In this document: piece after piece, positions 1-6,551 of the stretch
Layout: every line of letters starts with the position of its first letter
Numbering within the stretch: position 1 is the stretch's first letter
From: a virus
IMG/VR virus record: IMGVR_UViG_3300037117_000117
Coordinates: 1 to 24,853 of that record
DNA length: 24,853 nucleotides
Strand: one strand, 5' to 3'
Made by a program: the position numbers and the translations under genes
The notes under the pieces: generated by a model
Told to the model about the DNA's origin: nothing
What the model saw: only the letters and a program-made list of their open reading frames with translations
The model's database searches: none

Positions 1-1
1 T

Positions 2-124
2 TGTGCACCGGAAGCGTCCATTGCTTTGTGGACTTCGCTCAGTCAGACGTTGTTCAGGTATCTTCCACCTGCTAGCGGGGGTTATCCTCTGGCTATTTCA
101 CAGGTGATCACTTTGGGCACGTAG
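2..124 (+). CDS. C-terminal end of an upstream gene (partial)
   Basis: An open frame enters from the left edge and stops at the TAG at 122-124, giving about 40 residues. The last residues read SQVITLGT. It ends a few bases before the first boundary repeat, which is where most plus-strand genes in this window end, and this is the main reason for preferring this frame. Another frame closes at the TAG at 73-75. No function can be assigned from so short a fragment. Confidence 0.4.
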   Translation, partial: CAPEASIALWTSLSQTLFRYLPPASGGYPLAISQVITLGT

Positions 125-130
125 GCGTTG

Positions 131-200
131 ATTTTGGTTTGGCCTCACCGCTACTGAGATCGCGCGTGAGGTCTGAAGGTTCGACAGGGGAGGGTTTGTA
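131..200 (+). repeat. Boundary repeat, forward copy F1
   Basis: The GGCCTC block lies at 141-146, a CG-rich centre follows, and TCGACA lies at 181-186, followed by GGGGAGGG. At the position where other forward copies carry GTG, this one reads GTA (198-200), so the next gene probably starts at the TTG at 204. Confidence 0.85.
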
Positions 201-203
201 GAT

Positions 204-452
204 TTGTTCTGGGCAGTTTTAGGAGCGCTTGCAGTTTATGACGGGTTGAAGTCAATACGATTCTCGTCAGGCGAAGGAGAACGTGAAGAAGTTGAGATAC
301 CAGAAGTTGAGATACCGCGATGTATAAACGGTGGGGCACATGCCTTTGGTGAATTTGTGACCAGTAAGAATTTTTACAAGACCAGGGTGCGCGAATGTTC
401 CCGCTGCAAGCTTGTAGAGATGCGAGGGGCCTGTCAAGGGTATGCCGTTTGA
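204..452 (+). CDS. Small hypothetical protein with CxxC pair
   Basis: This 82-residue protein is not recognised. It has a hydrophobic N-terminus (MFWAVLGALAVYDG), then an acidic stretch with a 15-bp tandem duplication (288-302 and 303-317) that encodes EVEIP twice. A Cys/His-containing C-terminal half follows, with CSRC near residue 67, which could bind zinc but is not a full ribbon. The TTG start is preceded by GGGGAGGG of repeat F1. The stop codon is the TGA inside the TTTGAAGG of the next forward repeat copy, so both ends are set by repeats. It is the payload of the F1-R3 pair. The start codon is uncertain. Confidence 0.5.
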   Translation: MFWAVLGALAVYDGLKSIRFSSGEGEREEVEIPEVEIPRCINGGAHAFGEFVTSKNFYKTRVRECSRCKLVEMRGACQGYAV

Positions 453-476
453 AGGTTCGACAGGGAGGGCTTGTGG
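448..476 (+). repeat. Boundary repeat, partial forward copy F2
   Basis: This copy has only the right half of the repeat: TTTGAAGG, TCGACA at 457-462, GGGAGGG and TTGTGG. No GGCCTC block precedes it in the usual place. It is one of four copies that break the forward/reverse alternation. No convincing gene follows; the 120 bases to the next repeat contain nothing I can support. Confidence 0.75.
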
Positions 477-599
477 AGGGATGTGCATACGGACACATAT
501 CGAGAGTTGACGCTACAGTGGGTTTGGGCTATTCCCGCGCAACACTCTCGTACCGCCATTCGCCCACGGATTGTTGTTTCTCCGGCAGGAGAAGACAGC

Positions 600-668
600 C
601 CCACAAACCCTCCCTGTCGAGCGTTCAAAATCAAAGTGAAAAGCAACACCGACCGAGGCCAATAAAAA
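600..668 (-). repeat. Boundary repeat, reverse copy R3
   Basis: Read on the minus strand this is a full-length copy: TTGGCCTC (complement of 655-662), TTTTGAACG, TCGACA (complement of 615-620), GGGAGGG and TTTGTGG. It closes the first unit and lies just upstream of the lipoprotein gene. The GAGG at 655-658 is rather far from the ATG at 675. Confidence 0.9.
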
Positions 669-674
669 AAGACT

Positions 675-1211
675 ATGAAACTCTACTACCAATCCACTCT
701 GATCTTCACGGTGATAGGTACGCTGCTCTTGAGCAGTTGCTCCACCACCGGCCTATCAATCTCCTTAACCGTCGTCTCCGATGCGTGCGCCGCGGCAGCC
801 GTGACGATTCCACTGCTAGAGGGAGCCGGCCTTGTGCCGCCGGGAATCGGCAACATTATCCTGGCATACACCGGCGCCGTGAGCGATGCGGCGTCCCAGT
901 CGGCAACGGAACTATTGTCGACGGACACGGCATTAATACAGTCCGAGAAAATCATCGGGTATTTCGCGGCCGTGGCGGTGCCGGCGCTCGGTCCAACAAT
1001 TGGACCTGAAGTCGCGGCGATTGTCAAAGCGATCGAAGCGGCGGTGAACCTGTTTATTGCGCAGTTCAAGAGCCCCATGGTTCAAAGTGCGATCAAGCAC
1101 GGCACACTCAATGGTGTGAAGCTGGGGACTGGAGATCGGCGCGCGCTGGGATCGCTCAAGAGTAAATTTCAGGCGACGTCGGCCAAGTGTAAAACTCTGA
1201 TGAAGCCGTAG
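675..1211 (+). CDS. Predicted lipoprotein, hypothetical
   Basis: This 178-residue protein has a clear lipoprotein signal: a short basic start (MKLYYQ), a hydrophobic stretch and the lipobox LSSC, with the modified cysteine at residue 22. The mature part is rich in Ala, Gly and Val and forms long hydrophobic helices, ending in a basic tail. It is therefore expected to be membrane-anchored outside the cytoplasm. The family is not recognised. It may be a host-envelope protein of the virus (superinfection exclusion or lysis accessory), but this is inference. It lies between a reverse and a forward boundary repeat, where the larger genes sit, and its TAG stop is followed at once by repeat F4. Confidence 0.75.
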   Translation: MKLYYQSTLIFTVIGTLLLSSCSTTGLSISLTVVSDACAAAAVTIPLLEGAGLVPPGIGNIILAYTGAVSDAASQSATELLSTDTALIQSEKIIGYFAAVAVPALGPTIGPEVAAIVKAIEAAVNLFIAQFKSPMVQSAIKHGTLNGVKLGTGDRRALGSLKSKFQATSAKCKTLMKP

Positions 1212-1275
1212 GTTTTGGCCTCACCGCTATCGAGAGTGCGCGTGAAGTGTGAAGGTTCGACAGGGAGGGTTTGTG
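1212..1275 (+). repeat. Boundary repeat, forward copy F4
   Basis: This is a canonical full copy. TTTTGGCCTC lies at 1213-1222, GCGCGTGAAG in the centre, TCGACA at 1257-1262, then GGGAGGG and TTT, and GTG at 1273-1275. It begins directly after the lipoprotein stop and donates the Shine-Dalgarno and the GTG start to the next gene. Confidence 0.95.
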
Positions 1276-1842
1276 GATACGTCAAAGCCAATTGAGTGGC
1301 AGCAGATCAAATCGGGATGGCTCGGCTACCAGGGCGAGCAGCTCCTTTGCATCGTCGAGAAAGTCGAAGATCTCCCCGTTGAAGGTTACGCGGCCAACAT
1401 CCTGCAGGACGTGTTTACGACGCCTGAAGCGGCGATGGCCAAAGGGGAGCTCATCTTGCATCGCATTTCGAATCACGAGCGCGAGCACGATCAACCGCCC
1501 AAGCAGTCATGGATAGTGACGCTTCTCCCTTTGCTTAAGTCCATGGTACAGATTCTTGAAGCCGGGGTTCCCCAGTTGGCAGGGACACCCAAAATGCCAC
1601 CAGGCGCGACTCACCAAATGCTCTATCAATCCAAAGCCAATCCGACTATGGGAAGATTGTGCTTCCTGATTGACGGGCGCGTCGAATCGCTGATGACAAG
1701 CGGCAAAACGGAACCATTCACGCCGGGTGACGATTGGATATTGAAATCCACGCTGGATGTCAAAACGGGGCTACCTCTGCTCGACTCGGAGAACAACCCC
1801 GTGAATGTCGCCCGCTTAACACCAGAGGCGAAGATCGATTAG
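1273..1842 (+). CDS. Hypothetical protein, payload of unit F4-R5
   Basis: This 189-residue protein is not recognised. The frame is open further upstream (a GTG at 1249), but that stretch is the repeat itself. The start chosen is the GTG at 1273, preceded by GGGAGGG. The protein then begins MDTSKPIEWQQIKSGWLGYQ. The N-terminal part resembles a small alpha/beta domain, the middle has a Pro-rich linker (residues 95-115), and the C-terminal part is rich in charged and turn residues. The stop (TAG, 1840-1842) lies inside the reverse repeat R5, which also encodes the last residues (TPEAKID). Start and stop are both repeat-donated, one of the cleanest examples in the window. Confidence 0.75.
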   Translation: MDTSKPIEWQQIKSGWLGYQGEQLLCIVEKVEDLPVEGYAANILQDVFTTPEAAMAKGELILHRISNHEREHDQPPKQSWIVTLLPLLKSMVQILEAGVPQLAGTPKMPPGATHQMLYQSKANPTMGRLCFLIDGRVESLMTSGKTEPFTPGDDWILKSTLDVKTGLPLLDSENNPVNVARLTPEAKID

Positions 1843-1860
1843 CGGCAAGGCCAACAAAAA
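1803..1860 (-). repeat. Boundary repeat, reverse copy R5 (diverged)
   Basis: On the minus strand it reads TTTGTTGGCCTT, CGCTAATCGATCTTCGCC, then GCGACA in place of TCGACA (complement of 1806-1811). It overlaps the last 13 codons of the preceding gene and supplies its TAG stop. The AATCGATCTTCGC centre marks a subfamily shared with copies R12 and F14. Confidence 0.8.
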
Positions 1861-1871
1861 AGGAGAACAAA

Positions 1872-2639
1872 GTGAAAGTACATAAGCTCGGAAAGCTACC
1901 CAAGGTAGTCGATCACAGAACACTGAAGATGGCGCGCTATCGCGTCCCCGGAATCGTCGTTCCGCCCGAAGTCTCCTGGGTCGCCAAAGTCCCGAGCTGG
2001 CCCATGTACTACAACGACGTTTTAGGGGACTGCGTTCCCGCCGCGATGGGGCACATGATCGAGCAGTGGACCCGATACGCGGGCAACCCGATCATCCCCA
2101 CGCAAGCCAACATCCTCAAAGCCTACGAGGACATCGGCGGCTACGTGCCGGACGATCCGACGAACCCGCAATCGAACGCGACCGACAACGGCTGCGTCAT
2201 GCTCGATGCGCTGAACTACTGGCGTCAAACTGGAATCGCCGGCCACAAGATTCTGGCATTTGTTTCCGTCAATCCACTGAACGCGAACGAAGTGCGGGAA
2301 GCGGTCTATCTGTTCGGCAACGTTTTCACCGGCATTCAGCTTCCGACGTCGGTGCAGGGGTTCAACTCCTGGACCGTTCCCGACGGTGGCATTATGTCTC
2401 AGAACGGCGTGCCGGGGAGCTGGGGCGGGCATTGCATTCCTACGGTTGCAGTGTCCCCCAAATCGCTCACGGTCATCACGTGGGCGGAACGGCTCAAGAT
2501 GTCGCCGAACTTCGCAACCGATTACGTTGATGAGATGTGGGCAGCCGTCTCGCTCGATTGGATTGAGAAGAACGGTCTTTCTCCTTCTCAATTCAATCTC
2601 GCACAACTGGAAAAGGATCTTGCAGTAGTCACGGCGTAA
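1872..2639 (+). CDS. Papain-like cysteine peptidase-fold protein (predicted)
   Basis: This 255-residue protein starts at the GTG at 1872 behind a strong AGGAG (1861-1865). It carries a pattern known from phage proteins with a cysteine-peptidase-like fold. A LGDCVPAAMGHMIEQW segment near residue 53 could hold the nucleophilic Cys. A GGHCIPTVAV segment near residue 191 could supply the His. A VITWAERLKMSP segment and a DEMWAAVS segment follow. There is no signal peptide. It could be an enzyme, or a structural protein that kept the fold. The motif reading is from memory of the family; catalysis is inference. Repeat F6 follows the stop. Confidence 0.6.
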   Translation: MKVHKLGKLPKVVDHRTLKMARYRVPGIVVPPEVSWVAKVPSWPMYYNDVLGDCVPAAMGHMIEQWTRYAGNPIIPTQANILKAYEDIGGYVPDDPTNPQSNATDNGCVMLDALNYWRQTGIAGHKILAFVSVNPLNANEVREAVYLFGNVFTGIQLPTSVQGFNSWTVPDGGIMSQNGVPGSWGGHCIPTVAVSPKSLTVITWAERLKMSPNFATDYVDEMWAAVSLDWIEKNGLSPSQFNLAQLEKDLAVVTA

Positions 2640-2646
2640 AAGAATG

Positions 2647-2716
2647 TTTTTGTTTTGGCCTCACCGCTACTGAGTGCTTCGCGTTGGGGCCGAAGGTTCG
2701 ACAGGGAGGGTTTGTG
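2647..2716 (+). repeat. Boundary repeat, forward copy F6
   Basis: A full copy with TTTTGGCCTC at 2653-2662, TGCTTCGCG in the centre, TCGACA at 2698-2703, then GGGAGGG, TTT and GTG. It starts eight bases after the preceding stop and donates the next start codon. Confidence 0.95.
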
Positions 2717-3070
2717 GACGTTCAACAAATTGCACGTATTTGCCATGAGACGAATCGGGCCTATTGCGTTTCCATCGGTGATGGTTCGCAGAAGGAATGG
2801 CCGGAAGCTGAGGAATGGCAGCGGCAATCGGCTATCAAGGGCGTAGAGTTCGCAATTGCGAATCCCGACGCACCAGCATCGGCGCAACATGATGCGTGGT
2901 TGAAAGACAAGGCCACGGATGGGTGGAAATACGGCGCGGTGAAAGATCCCGCCAAGAAAGAGCATCCTTGCTTCGTTCAATATCGGTTTCTTCCGATGGA
3001 ACAGAAGATCAAGGACTATCTCTTTAAATCCGTCGTGCGGGCATTTGTTGACGCGGCGAACGGTAGATGA
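2714..3070 (+). CDS. RyR-domain protein
   Basis: This 118-residue protein matches the RyR repeat domain (Pfam PF02026), found in ryanodine receptors and in many bacterial and phage proteins. Visible signatures are HDAWLKDKATDGWKYG, then the HPCFVQY block, then FLPMEQKIKDY and a helix ending VVRAFV. The length fits a stand-alone single-domain phage protein. The GTG at 2714 follows the GGGAGGG of F6; the open frame upstream is only repeat sequence. The TGA stop at 3068-3070 touches the beginning of reverse repeat R7. Bacterial RyR domains have been proposed to bind nucleotides or ligands; the role here is unknown. Confidence 0.85.
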   Translation: MDVQQIARICHETNRAYCVSIGDGSQKEWPEAEEWQRQSAIKGVEFAIANPDAPASAQHDAWLKDKATDGWKYGAVKDPAKKEHPCFVQYRFLPMEQKIKDYLFKSVVRAFVDAANGR

Positions 3071-3130
3071 CTGTCGAGCCTTCAAAATCAAAGTAAAAAG
3101 CAGTACCGACCGAGGCCAATAAAAAAGGAG
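3070..3130 (-). repeat. Boundary repeat, reverse copy R7
   Basis: TGTCGA lies at 3072-3077 and GAGGCC at 3112-3117, followed by an A-tract and GGAG. On the minus strand it is closely similar to R3 (same TTGGCCTCGGTCGGT start and TTTGATTTTGAA centre), so the two probably derive from one recent duplication. Confidence 0.9.
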
Positions 3131-3140
3131 AAAAGAGAAA

Positions 3141-3647
3141 ATGCTAACACTTCCCTCCGGCAAAACACTGCCGGACAACTACACAGACCAGGACATCATC
3201 AACACCTTGGGAACGTATACCCAATCGTTCCCGGAGGACCCGGACTACGCGTTCATCATCAAGCGCTATGACGACGCGTACCCGTTGAGCCTGAACCCCG
3301 CGCACCTGGCGTTCACCATGCACTACGCGGATTACAGCGCGCCCTTTTCACCCCGCTTCGCCCCGGAAAAGGCCACGGAGCTGTACAACGCCATGACAGC
3401 CTCAGACCAGCCCTACGGAGATCCGGCCGAGGTAGCCTGGGGAATCCGAAGCATGGGGACCGTGATGGCCATGCGGCGCATCGACTACGGCTACACTGAG
3501 GGGCCGCAGTTCTTCCCCGATCCCACAAATACAACGGGGGTCACGATTCCGCCCACGGGACCAATCAAATACACGCTGGTTCCCCCACCTCCGTACAAAG
3601 CCGTGGTTTCCTCTACTCGCATTGGAGGCGGGCACGGGAATTCGTAA
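3141..3647 (+). CDS. Hypothetical protein, possibly virion-associated
   Basis: This 168-residue protein starts at the ATG at 3141 behind AAAGGAG. It has no signal peptide, transmembrane segment or motif I recognise. It is rich in Tyr, Pro and Asp, and its C-terminus is Pro/Gly-rich (LVPPPPYKAVVSS, then GGGHGNS), a composition common in virion accessory proteins. It sits between R7 and F8 with its own strong ribosome-binding site. Confidence 0.65.
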   Translation: MLTLPSGKTLPDNYTDQDIINTLGTYTQSFPEDPDYAFIIKRYDDAYPLSLNPAHLAFTMHYADYSAPFSPRFAPEKATELYNAMTASDQPYGDPAEVAWGIRSMGTVMAMRRIDYGYTEGPQFFPDPTNTTGVTIPPTGPIKYTLVPPPPYKAVVSSTRIGGGHGNS

Positions 3648-3650
3648 TTC

Positions 3651-3720
3651 TGTTGTTTTGGCCTCACCGGAGCCGGGCGCTTCGGTGGGGCTTTGAAGGT
3701 TCGACATGGGAGGTCTTGTG
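3651..3720 (+). repeat. Boundary repeat, forward copy F8
   Basis: TTTTGGCCTC lies at 3656-3665 and TCGACA at 3701-3706, followed by TGGGAGG, TCTT and GTG. The centre GCGCTTCGGTG can form a small hairpin with a TTCG loop. A base change creates an ATG at 3706 within the repeat, so the next gene has two possible repeat-donated starts. Confidence 0.95.
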
Positions 3721-4476
3721 GGACGGAATGCTGCCGAAGTTGCTATGTCAAAGATTGCATCGTCGGCCAATCAACAGCGGATCATCAATAAATTCCACGG
3801 GCAGATTAACATCTCGAATCAGTTGGACGTGCAGACCGGGAGGCTTTGGGATTGTATCTGTTACACAGCAGGCGGGACCTTTACTATCCAAAACGGCACG
3901 TTCTTCACAAACGTAGATCGATCCTCCGGAAAAACCTATCTCGAAACCAATCTGGGCCAGAGTCAAAAGCTGGACGCTCCTGAAGCATTCGCAATCGAGC
4001 GGGTCATTTTCACCTTCAGCAAGAGCGCTGATCCGCTTGACGTAGCGATGTGCCGGGACGAGATGTGGTGGCAGTTCTTCCTCGGCCAAAAGTGCTACCT
4101 CTGGTCGCCACTCGCGCACATGCAGACCGTAAAAGAGCCACTCAGCCCGATTCGTATTTGCGACTTCTGCAAATCGGTTTACGCGAACGCGACGACGTGC
4201 CCCGGCTGTGGAGCAAATAGCTTCACACTTTCAACGCTGGGCGAGATCGACTCCGGCCAGCAGTTTGCAATGGACGTGAATCCGACAATTCCAATCGTTA
4301 ATCAGATGTCGTTTTGGCTCGGAATGAATTCGAAATACCCGCTCACGTTTCGAGCCCCGATAAAGATCTGGTGTCATTTCGAAGGCCTTCATGCGCGCGG
4401 TGTTCAAATAGGCATGAAGTGTCGAACGTTCAATCACCCGACGCGAAGCGCGAACCCCGCTGAGGCCAACAAATGA
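3718..4476 (+). CDS. Hypothetical protein with internal zinc ribbon
   Basis: This protein has about 252 residues and its family is not recognised. Near residues 145-165 it has a treble-Cys zinc-ribbon signature: ICDFCKSVYANATTCPGCG. The flanking parts (TGGTFTIQNGTFF-type strands, WWQFFLGQKCYLW) look beta-rich, as in virion baseplate or tail proteins. The GTG at 3718 behind GGGAGG follows the pattern of sister genes; the ATGs at 3706 and 3745 are alternatives. The last residues are encoded by repeat R9 (ending PAEANK), and the TGA overlaps the ATG of the next gene. It is the largest payload seen between a forward and a reverse repeat. Confidence 0.7.
   Translation: MGRNAAEVAMSKIASSANQQRIINKFHGQINISNQLDVQTGRLWDCICYTAGGTFTIQNGTFFTNVDRSSGKTYLETNLGQSQKLDAPEAFAIERVIFTFSKSADPLDVAMCRDEMWWQFFLGQKCYLWSPLAHMQTVKEPLSPIRICDFCKSVYANATTCPGCGANSFTLSTLGEIDSGQQFAMDVNPTIPIVNQMSFWLGMNSKYPLTFRAPIKIWCHFEGLHARGVQIGMKCRTFNHPTRSANPAEANK
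4418..4472 (-). repeat. Boundary repeat, reverse copy R9
   Basis: TGTCGA lies at 4420-4425 and GAGGCC at 4462-4467. It codes for the C-terminal tail of the preceding gene, and its GAGG sits seven bases before the ATG at 4473, an ideal Shine-Dalgarno spacing. Confidence 0.9.
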
Positions 4477-4697
4477 AAATCTTCAGATGTGATCGTTGCG
4501 GCATCGAGGGAACGACCAGAGATGGTAACGACTTCGTTGAAAACTGGGAAACCGTGACGGTCAGCGAAAGCTTTCACTACGATATTTGCGTAGAGTGTGC
4601 CCCTGCGCTCTTTGTGTTTTTGTCTCGCATCGACTCGAAGGAACAAACTCCAAATGTCGAACTCTCAACAGTAGACGCGGAGATCGAAACCCGCTGA
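4473..4697 (+). CDS. Small zinc-finger-like protein
   Basis: This 74-residue protein has two CxxC knuckles, CDRC near residue 6 and CVEC near residue 39, with a beta-rich stretch between them, consistent with one bound zinc. The family is otherwise not recognised. Its ATG overlaps the TGA of the previous gene, so the two are probably translationally coupled. The GAGG of R9 serves as ribosome-binding site. Its last residues (VELSTVDAEIETR) and the TGA stop come from the next reverse repeat, R10. Confidence 0.7.
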   Translation: MKIFRCDRCGIEGTTRDGNDFVENWETVTVSESFHYDICVECAPALFVFLSRIDSKEQTPNVELSTVDAEIETR

Positions 4698-4709
4698 GGC
4701 CAACCCAAA
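4653..4709 (-). repeat. Boundary repeat, reverse copy R10
   Basis: TGTCGA lies at 4655-4660 and GAGGCC at 4696-4701. It is a second reverse copy in a row with no forward copy before it. It provides the tail and stop of the small zinc-finger gene, and a GAGG ten bases before the lysozyme start. Confidence 0.85.
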
Positions 4710-5363
4710 ATGATCCCCGGAACAGATTCAATCATCGATTTATCCCACTGGAACACGGTAAGCTCATTCCCCGAAATCAAAGCATCGAGCGTGCAGGCGA
4801 TGATGCATAAGTGCAGCCAAGGTCTATGGTCCGATCCAACATATGCAGCACGGCGCGCCGAGGCCACGGCCGCGAAAATCATCACCGGCGCCTACCACTT
4901 CGGCGTAGCGTTCGAAGATCCCGTGAAGCAGGCCGACTACTTCATGGGAATGATGGGCGCCCATTACGCGATTCCAGCCCCATCGGTTCTCGCTCTGGAT
5001 TGGGAGTGGAACCAGTCGAACACGATGACCGCCAAACAAGCCGGTTTATTCGTGCAGCGGATTTATCAACGGACCGGGGGCTCATGGCCGATGCTTTACA
5101 CGTCCGCCGTGTTCCTGAAGTTAGCCCTTGTCGACGCCGATCCAGAGACGCTGGGCTACCTGCACAACTGCGATTTGTGGTTGACGGGGTTCACTCCCGA
5201 ACCTGTGTTGCCGGCCGGCTGGACAGCATGGAGGATCTGGCAGCACGGGATAGGCTCATGCCCTGGAGTGGTGGGACAAGTGGATCGGGATACGTTCAAT
5301 GGGACGCCAGAGCAGCTTACGGCATACTTTATTGGGTTCCCGAATGAGGTGCCGAATTTGTGA
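4710..5363 (+). CDS. GH25 lysozyme (endolysin)
   Basis: This 217-residue single-domain glycoside hydrolase family 25 muramidase cleaves the beta-1,4 bond between N-acetylmuramic acid and N-acetylglucosamine in peptidoglycan. Family signatures are IIDLSHWN at residues 8-15 with the first catalytic Asp, YHFG near residue 68, ALDWEWN near residue 94 with the catalytic Asp/Glu pair, WPMLYTS near residue 128, and WRIWQHG plus VDRDTFNG near the C-terminus. There is no signal peptide and no separate wall-binding domain, so it would need a holin or similar for release. The length is normal for the core domain. The GAGG of repeat R10 lies ten bases before the ATG. No holin is obvious next to it. Confidence 0.92.
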   Translation: MIPGTDSIIDLSHWNTVSSFPEIKASSVQAMMHKCSQGLWSDPTYAARRAEATAAKIITGAYHFGVAFEDPVKQADYFMGMMGAHYAIPAPSVLALDWEWNQSNTMTAKQAGLFVQRIYQRTGGSWPMLYTSAVFLKLALVDADPETLGYLHNCDLWLTGFTPEPVLPAGWTAWRIWQHGIGSCPGVVGQVDRDTFNGTPEQLTAYFIGFPNEVPNL

Positions 5364-5435
5364 TGTTTTTTGTTTTGGCCTCGGTCAGTGGTGCGCTTCG
5401 CGTGAAGTTTGAAGGCTCGACAGGGAGGGTTTGTG
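5364..5435 (+). repeat. Boundary repeat, forward copy F11
   Basis: TTTTGGCCTC lies at 5373-5382, GCGCTTCGCGTGAAG in the centre, TCGACA at 5417-5422, then GGGAGGG, TTT and GTG. It begins directly after the lysozyme stop. Confidence 0.95.
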
Positions 5436-5597
5436 GCTACGACAACCACGATTTTAGTTGAAGGTCTGGTCCGGATGTCAAAATCTCAAATCGAACAAAC
5501 AAAACGGGGCGAAGAACGGGCCATACGTAAAGTCAAGAAACTCCGCAGGCGCATCCGGGCGCTACAAAACCTGCTAGAATGTCGTCGAAAGCGGTGA
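5433..5597 (+). CDS. Small basic coiled-coil protein
   Basis: This 54-residue protein starts at the repeat-donated GTG (5433), with GGGAGGG upstream; MSKSQIEQ at residue 15 is an alternative start. The second half is strongly basic and helical (KVKKLRRRIRALQNLLECRR), suggesting a nucleic-acid-binding helix or short coiled coil. The family is not recognised. It shares the F11-R12 slot with a tRNA gene. The stretch from 5598 to 5747 between them contains no gene I can support. Confidence 0.5.
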   Translation: MATTTTILVEGLVRMSKSQIEQTKRGEERAIRKVKKLRRRIRALQNLLECRRKR

Positions 5598-5747
5598 TCG
5601 GCCCTCGTCTAGAAATGTCCGCGCGTGGATCTCTAGGACACCCAGAAATGGGAAACATCGGCGAAGAACCGAATGGGTCGATTTAAATTGGATAGGCGAC
5701 GAGTTCCAGCCGTTTTCAGAATATATTTGAAAGATCCGCGTAGGCAT

Positions 5748-5823
5748 GGGGCCGTCGTCTAGCTGGTCAGGATAGAGGATTTTCACTCCTCCGACATGAG
5801 TTCAAATCTCATCGGCCCTACCA
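5748..5823 (+). tRNA. tRNA-Glu (anticodon UUC)
   Basis: A full cloverleaf is visible. The acceptor strands are GGGGCCG (5748-5754) and CGGCCCT (5813-5819), with a G-U first pair. The D-arm holds AGCTGGTCAGGA. The anticodon stem GAGGA/TCCTC encloses the loop TTTTCAC, with anticodon TTC at 5782-5784. The T-arm is ATGAG TTCAAAT CTCAT. The discriminator A is followed by an encoded CCA (5821-5823). Encoded CCA and isolated placement are typical of phage tRNAs. It lies inside the F11-R12 cassette slot. Confidence 0.95.
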
Positions 5824-5852
5824 ATCCTCCGCCGCGCGGTTCCTCCATCCGT

Positions 5853-5910
5853 GAATGTCGAACGCTCCAAACCAAACGCGAAGATCGATTTGCGGTGAGG
5901 CCAACACAAA
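5853..5910 (-). repeat. Boundary repeat, reverse copy R12
   Basis: TGTCGA lies at 5856-5861 and GAGGCC at 5897-5902. The minus-strand centre AATCGATCTTCGCGT puts it in the same subfamily as R5 and F14. No gene starts immediately after it; the next start is about 100 bases downstream. Confidence 0.9.
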
Positions 5911-6013
5911 ACCCTTTACATCGTTTGAAATAGAGAGTACCATTTTGACCATGTAGATCCTTACTCCGTTTACCCGCCTCGTGAGTCTGGACGCTTGCGG
6001 GGCGGGGTTTCAA

Positions 6014-6259
6014 ATGAGAAAATACACACTCAGCCGCGAACAATTTGAAAGGCTCCGCGACTCTCTCGCCATAGACGGGTTCAGCGTAGCGGGGGACAGC
6101 GGGCCTCTTGCGGGCGACGGCATCTCGGGATCTTTCGTCTACGTGGAACCGGAATTGACCTTGACGGTCTCCGGGAAGCCGTGGTACATTTCAACCTCTT
6201 TGATCTGGGAAAAGGTCGATCCCCTCGTCACTCAAGCGGGCGGGGCAGTCGTCGAATAA
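6014..6259 (+). CDS. Hypothetical protein
   Basis: This 81-residue protein is not recognised. It begins MRKYTLSREQFERLRDSLAI, followed by a predicted beta-rich part (SFVYVEPELTLTVSGKPWYI). The ATG at 6014 follows GGGGCGGGG; an upstream GTG at 5981 in the same frame is less likely. Its TAA stop shares a base with the ATG of the next gene (TAATG), so the pair is probably translationally coupled. Confidence 0.6.
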   Translation: MRKYTLSREQFERLRDSLAIDGFSVAGDSGPLAGDGISGSFVYVEPELTLTVSGKPWYISTSLIWEKVDPLVTQAGGAVVE

Positions 6260-6465
6260 TGCCTCTCCTGATTTACTATTGTGGTGTGATCGGCTGCGCT
6301 GCGAGCCTTGCGCTGGGACTGATTATCGGCCACGGGCGCAAGATGAGCGCAACCGAACGCGCCGCGCTCGCGGTTACCGCGTCTCAATGTCCAAACTGCA
6401 ATAGACCAGTGCGGGACGAAAAAGGTCACTTTGTTAAACCGGGCGGCGTTTCCTCCACTCCGTGA
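6259..6465 (+). CDS. Small membrane protein with CxxC tail
   Basis: This 68-residue protein has one N-terminal transmembrane segment (residues about 3-24, ending ALGLIIGHG), a short basic linker, and a cytoplasmic half with a single CPNC knuckle near residue 44. It could be a small holin-like or accessory membrane protein, but the CxxC tail is not typical of holins. The start overlaps the previous stop. The end lies at the edge of repeat R13. Confidence 0.6.
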   Translation: MPLLIYYCGVIGCAASLALGLIIGHGRKMSATERAALAVTASQCPNCNRPVRDEKGHFVKPGGVSSTP

Positions 6466-6524
6466 ATGCCGAACGCTCCAAAACCAGACGCGGAGCATTC
6501 AGCGTTCAAGAGGCCAAAACAAAA
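6464..6524 (-). repeat. Boundary repeat, reverse copy R13 (diverged)
   Basis: TGCCGA (6467-6472) replaces TGTCGA and GAGGCC lies at 6510-6515, followed by AAAACAAAATC. It has no forward partner before it; the previous copy is also reverse. It lies upstream of the long beta-helix gene. Confidence 0.75.
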
Positions 6525-6551
6525 TCAATAAAATCGTGTAGAATATGGTCC

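Noticed and set aside
471-665. 64-codon plus-strand frame after repeat F2
   Set aside because: It starts with a TTG only two bases from the Shine-Dalgarno and much of its end is repeat sequence; no domain or homologue-like pattern is visible.
395-1009. Long plus-strand frame overlapping the lipoprotein gene, containing a repeat GTG at 473
   Set aside because: Its 3' part is the shadow of the lipoprotein gene and is rich in Arg, Ser and His without any domain.
5598-5747. Possible second tRNA upstream of tRNA-Glu, because of a TCGTCTAG similarity to its 5' end
   Set aside because: No matching acceptor or T-arm could be found; at most it is a small remnant.
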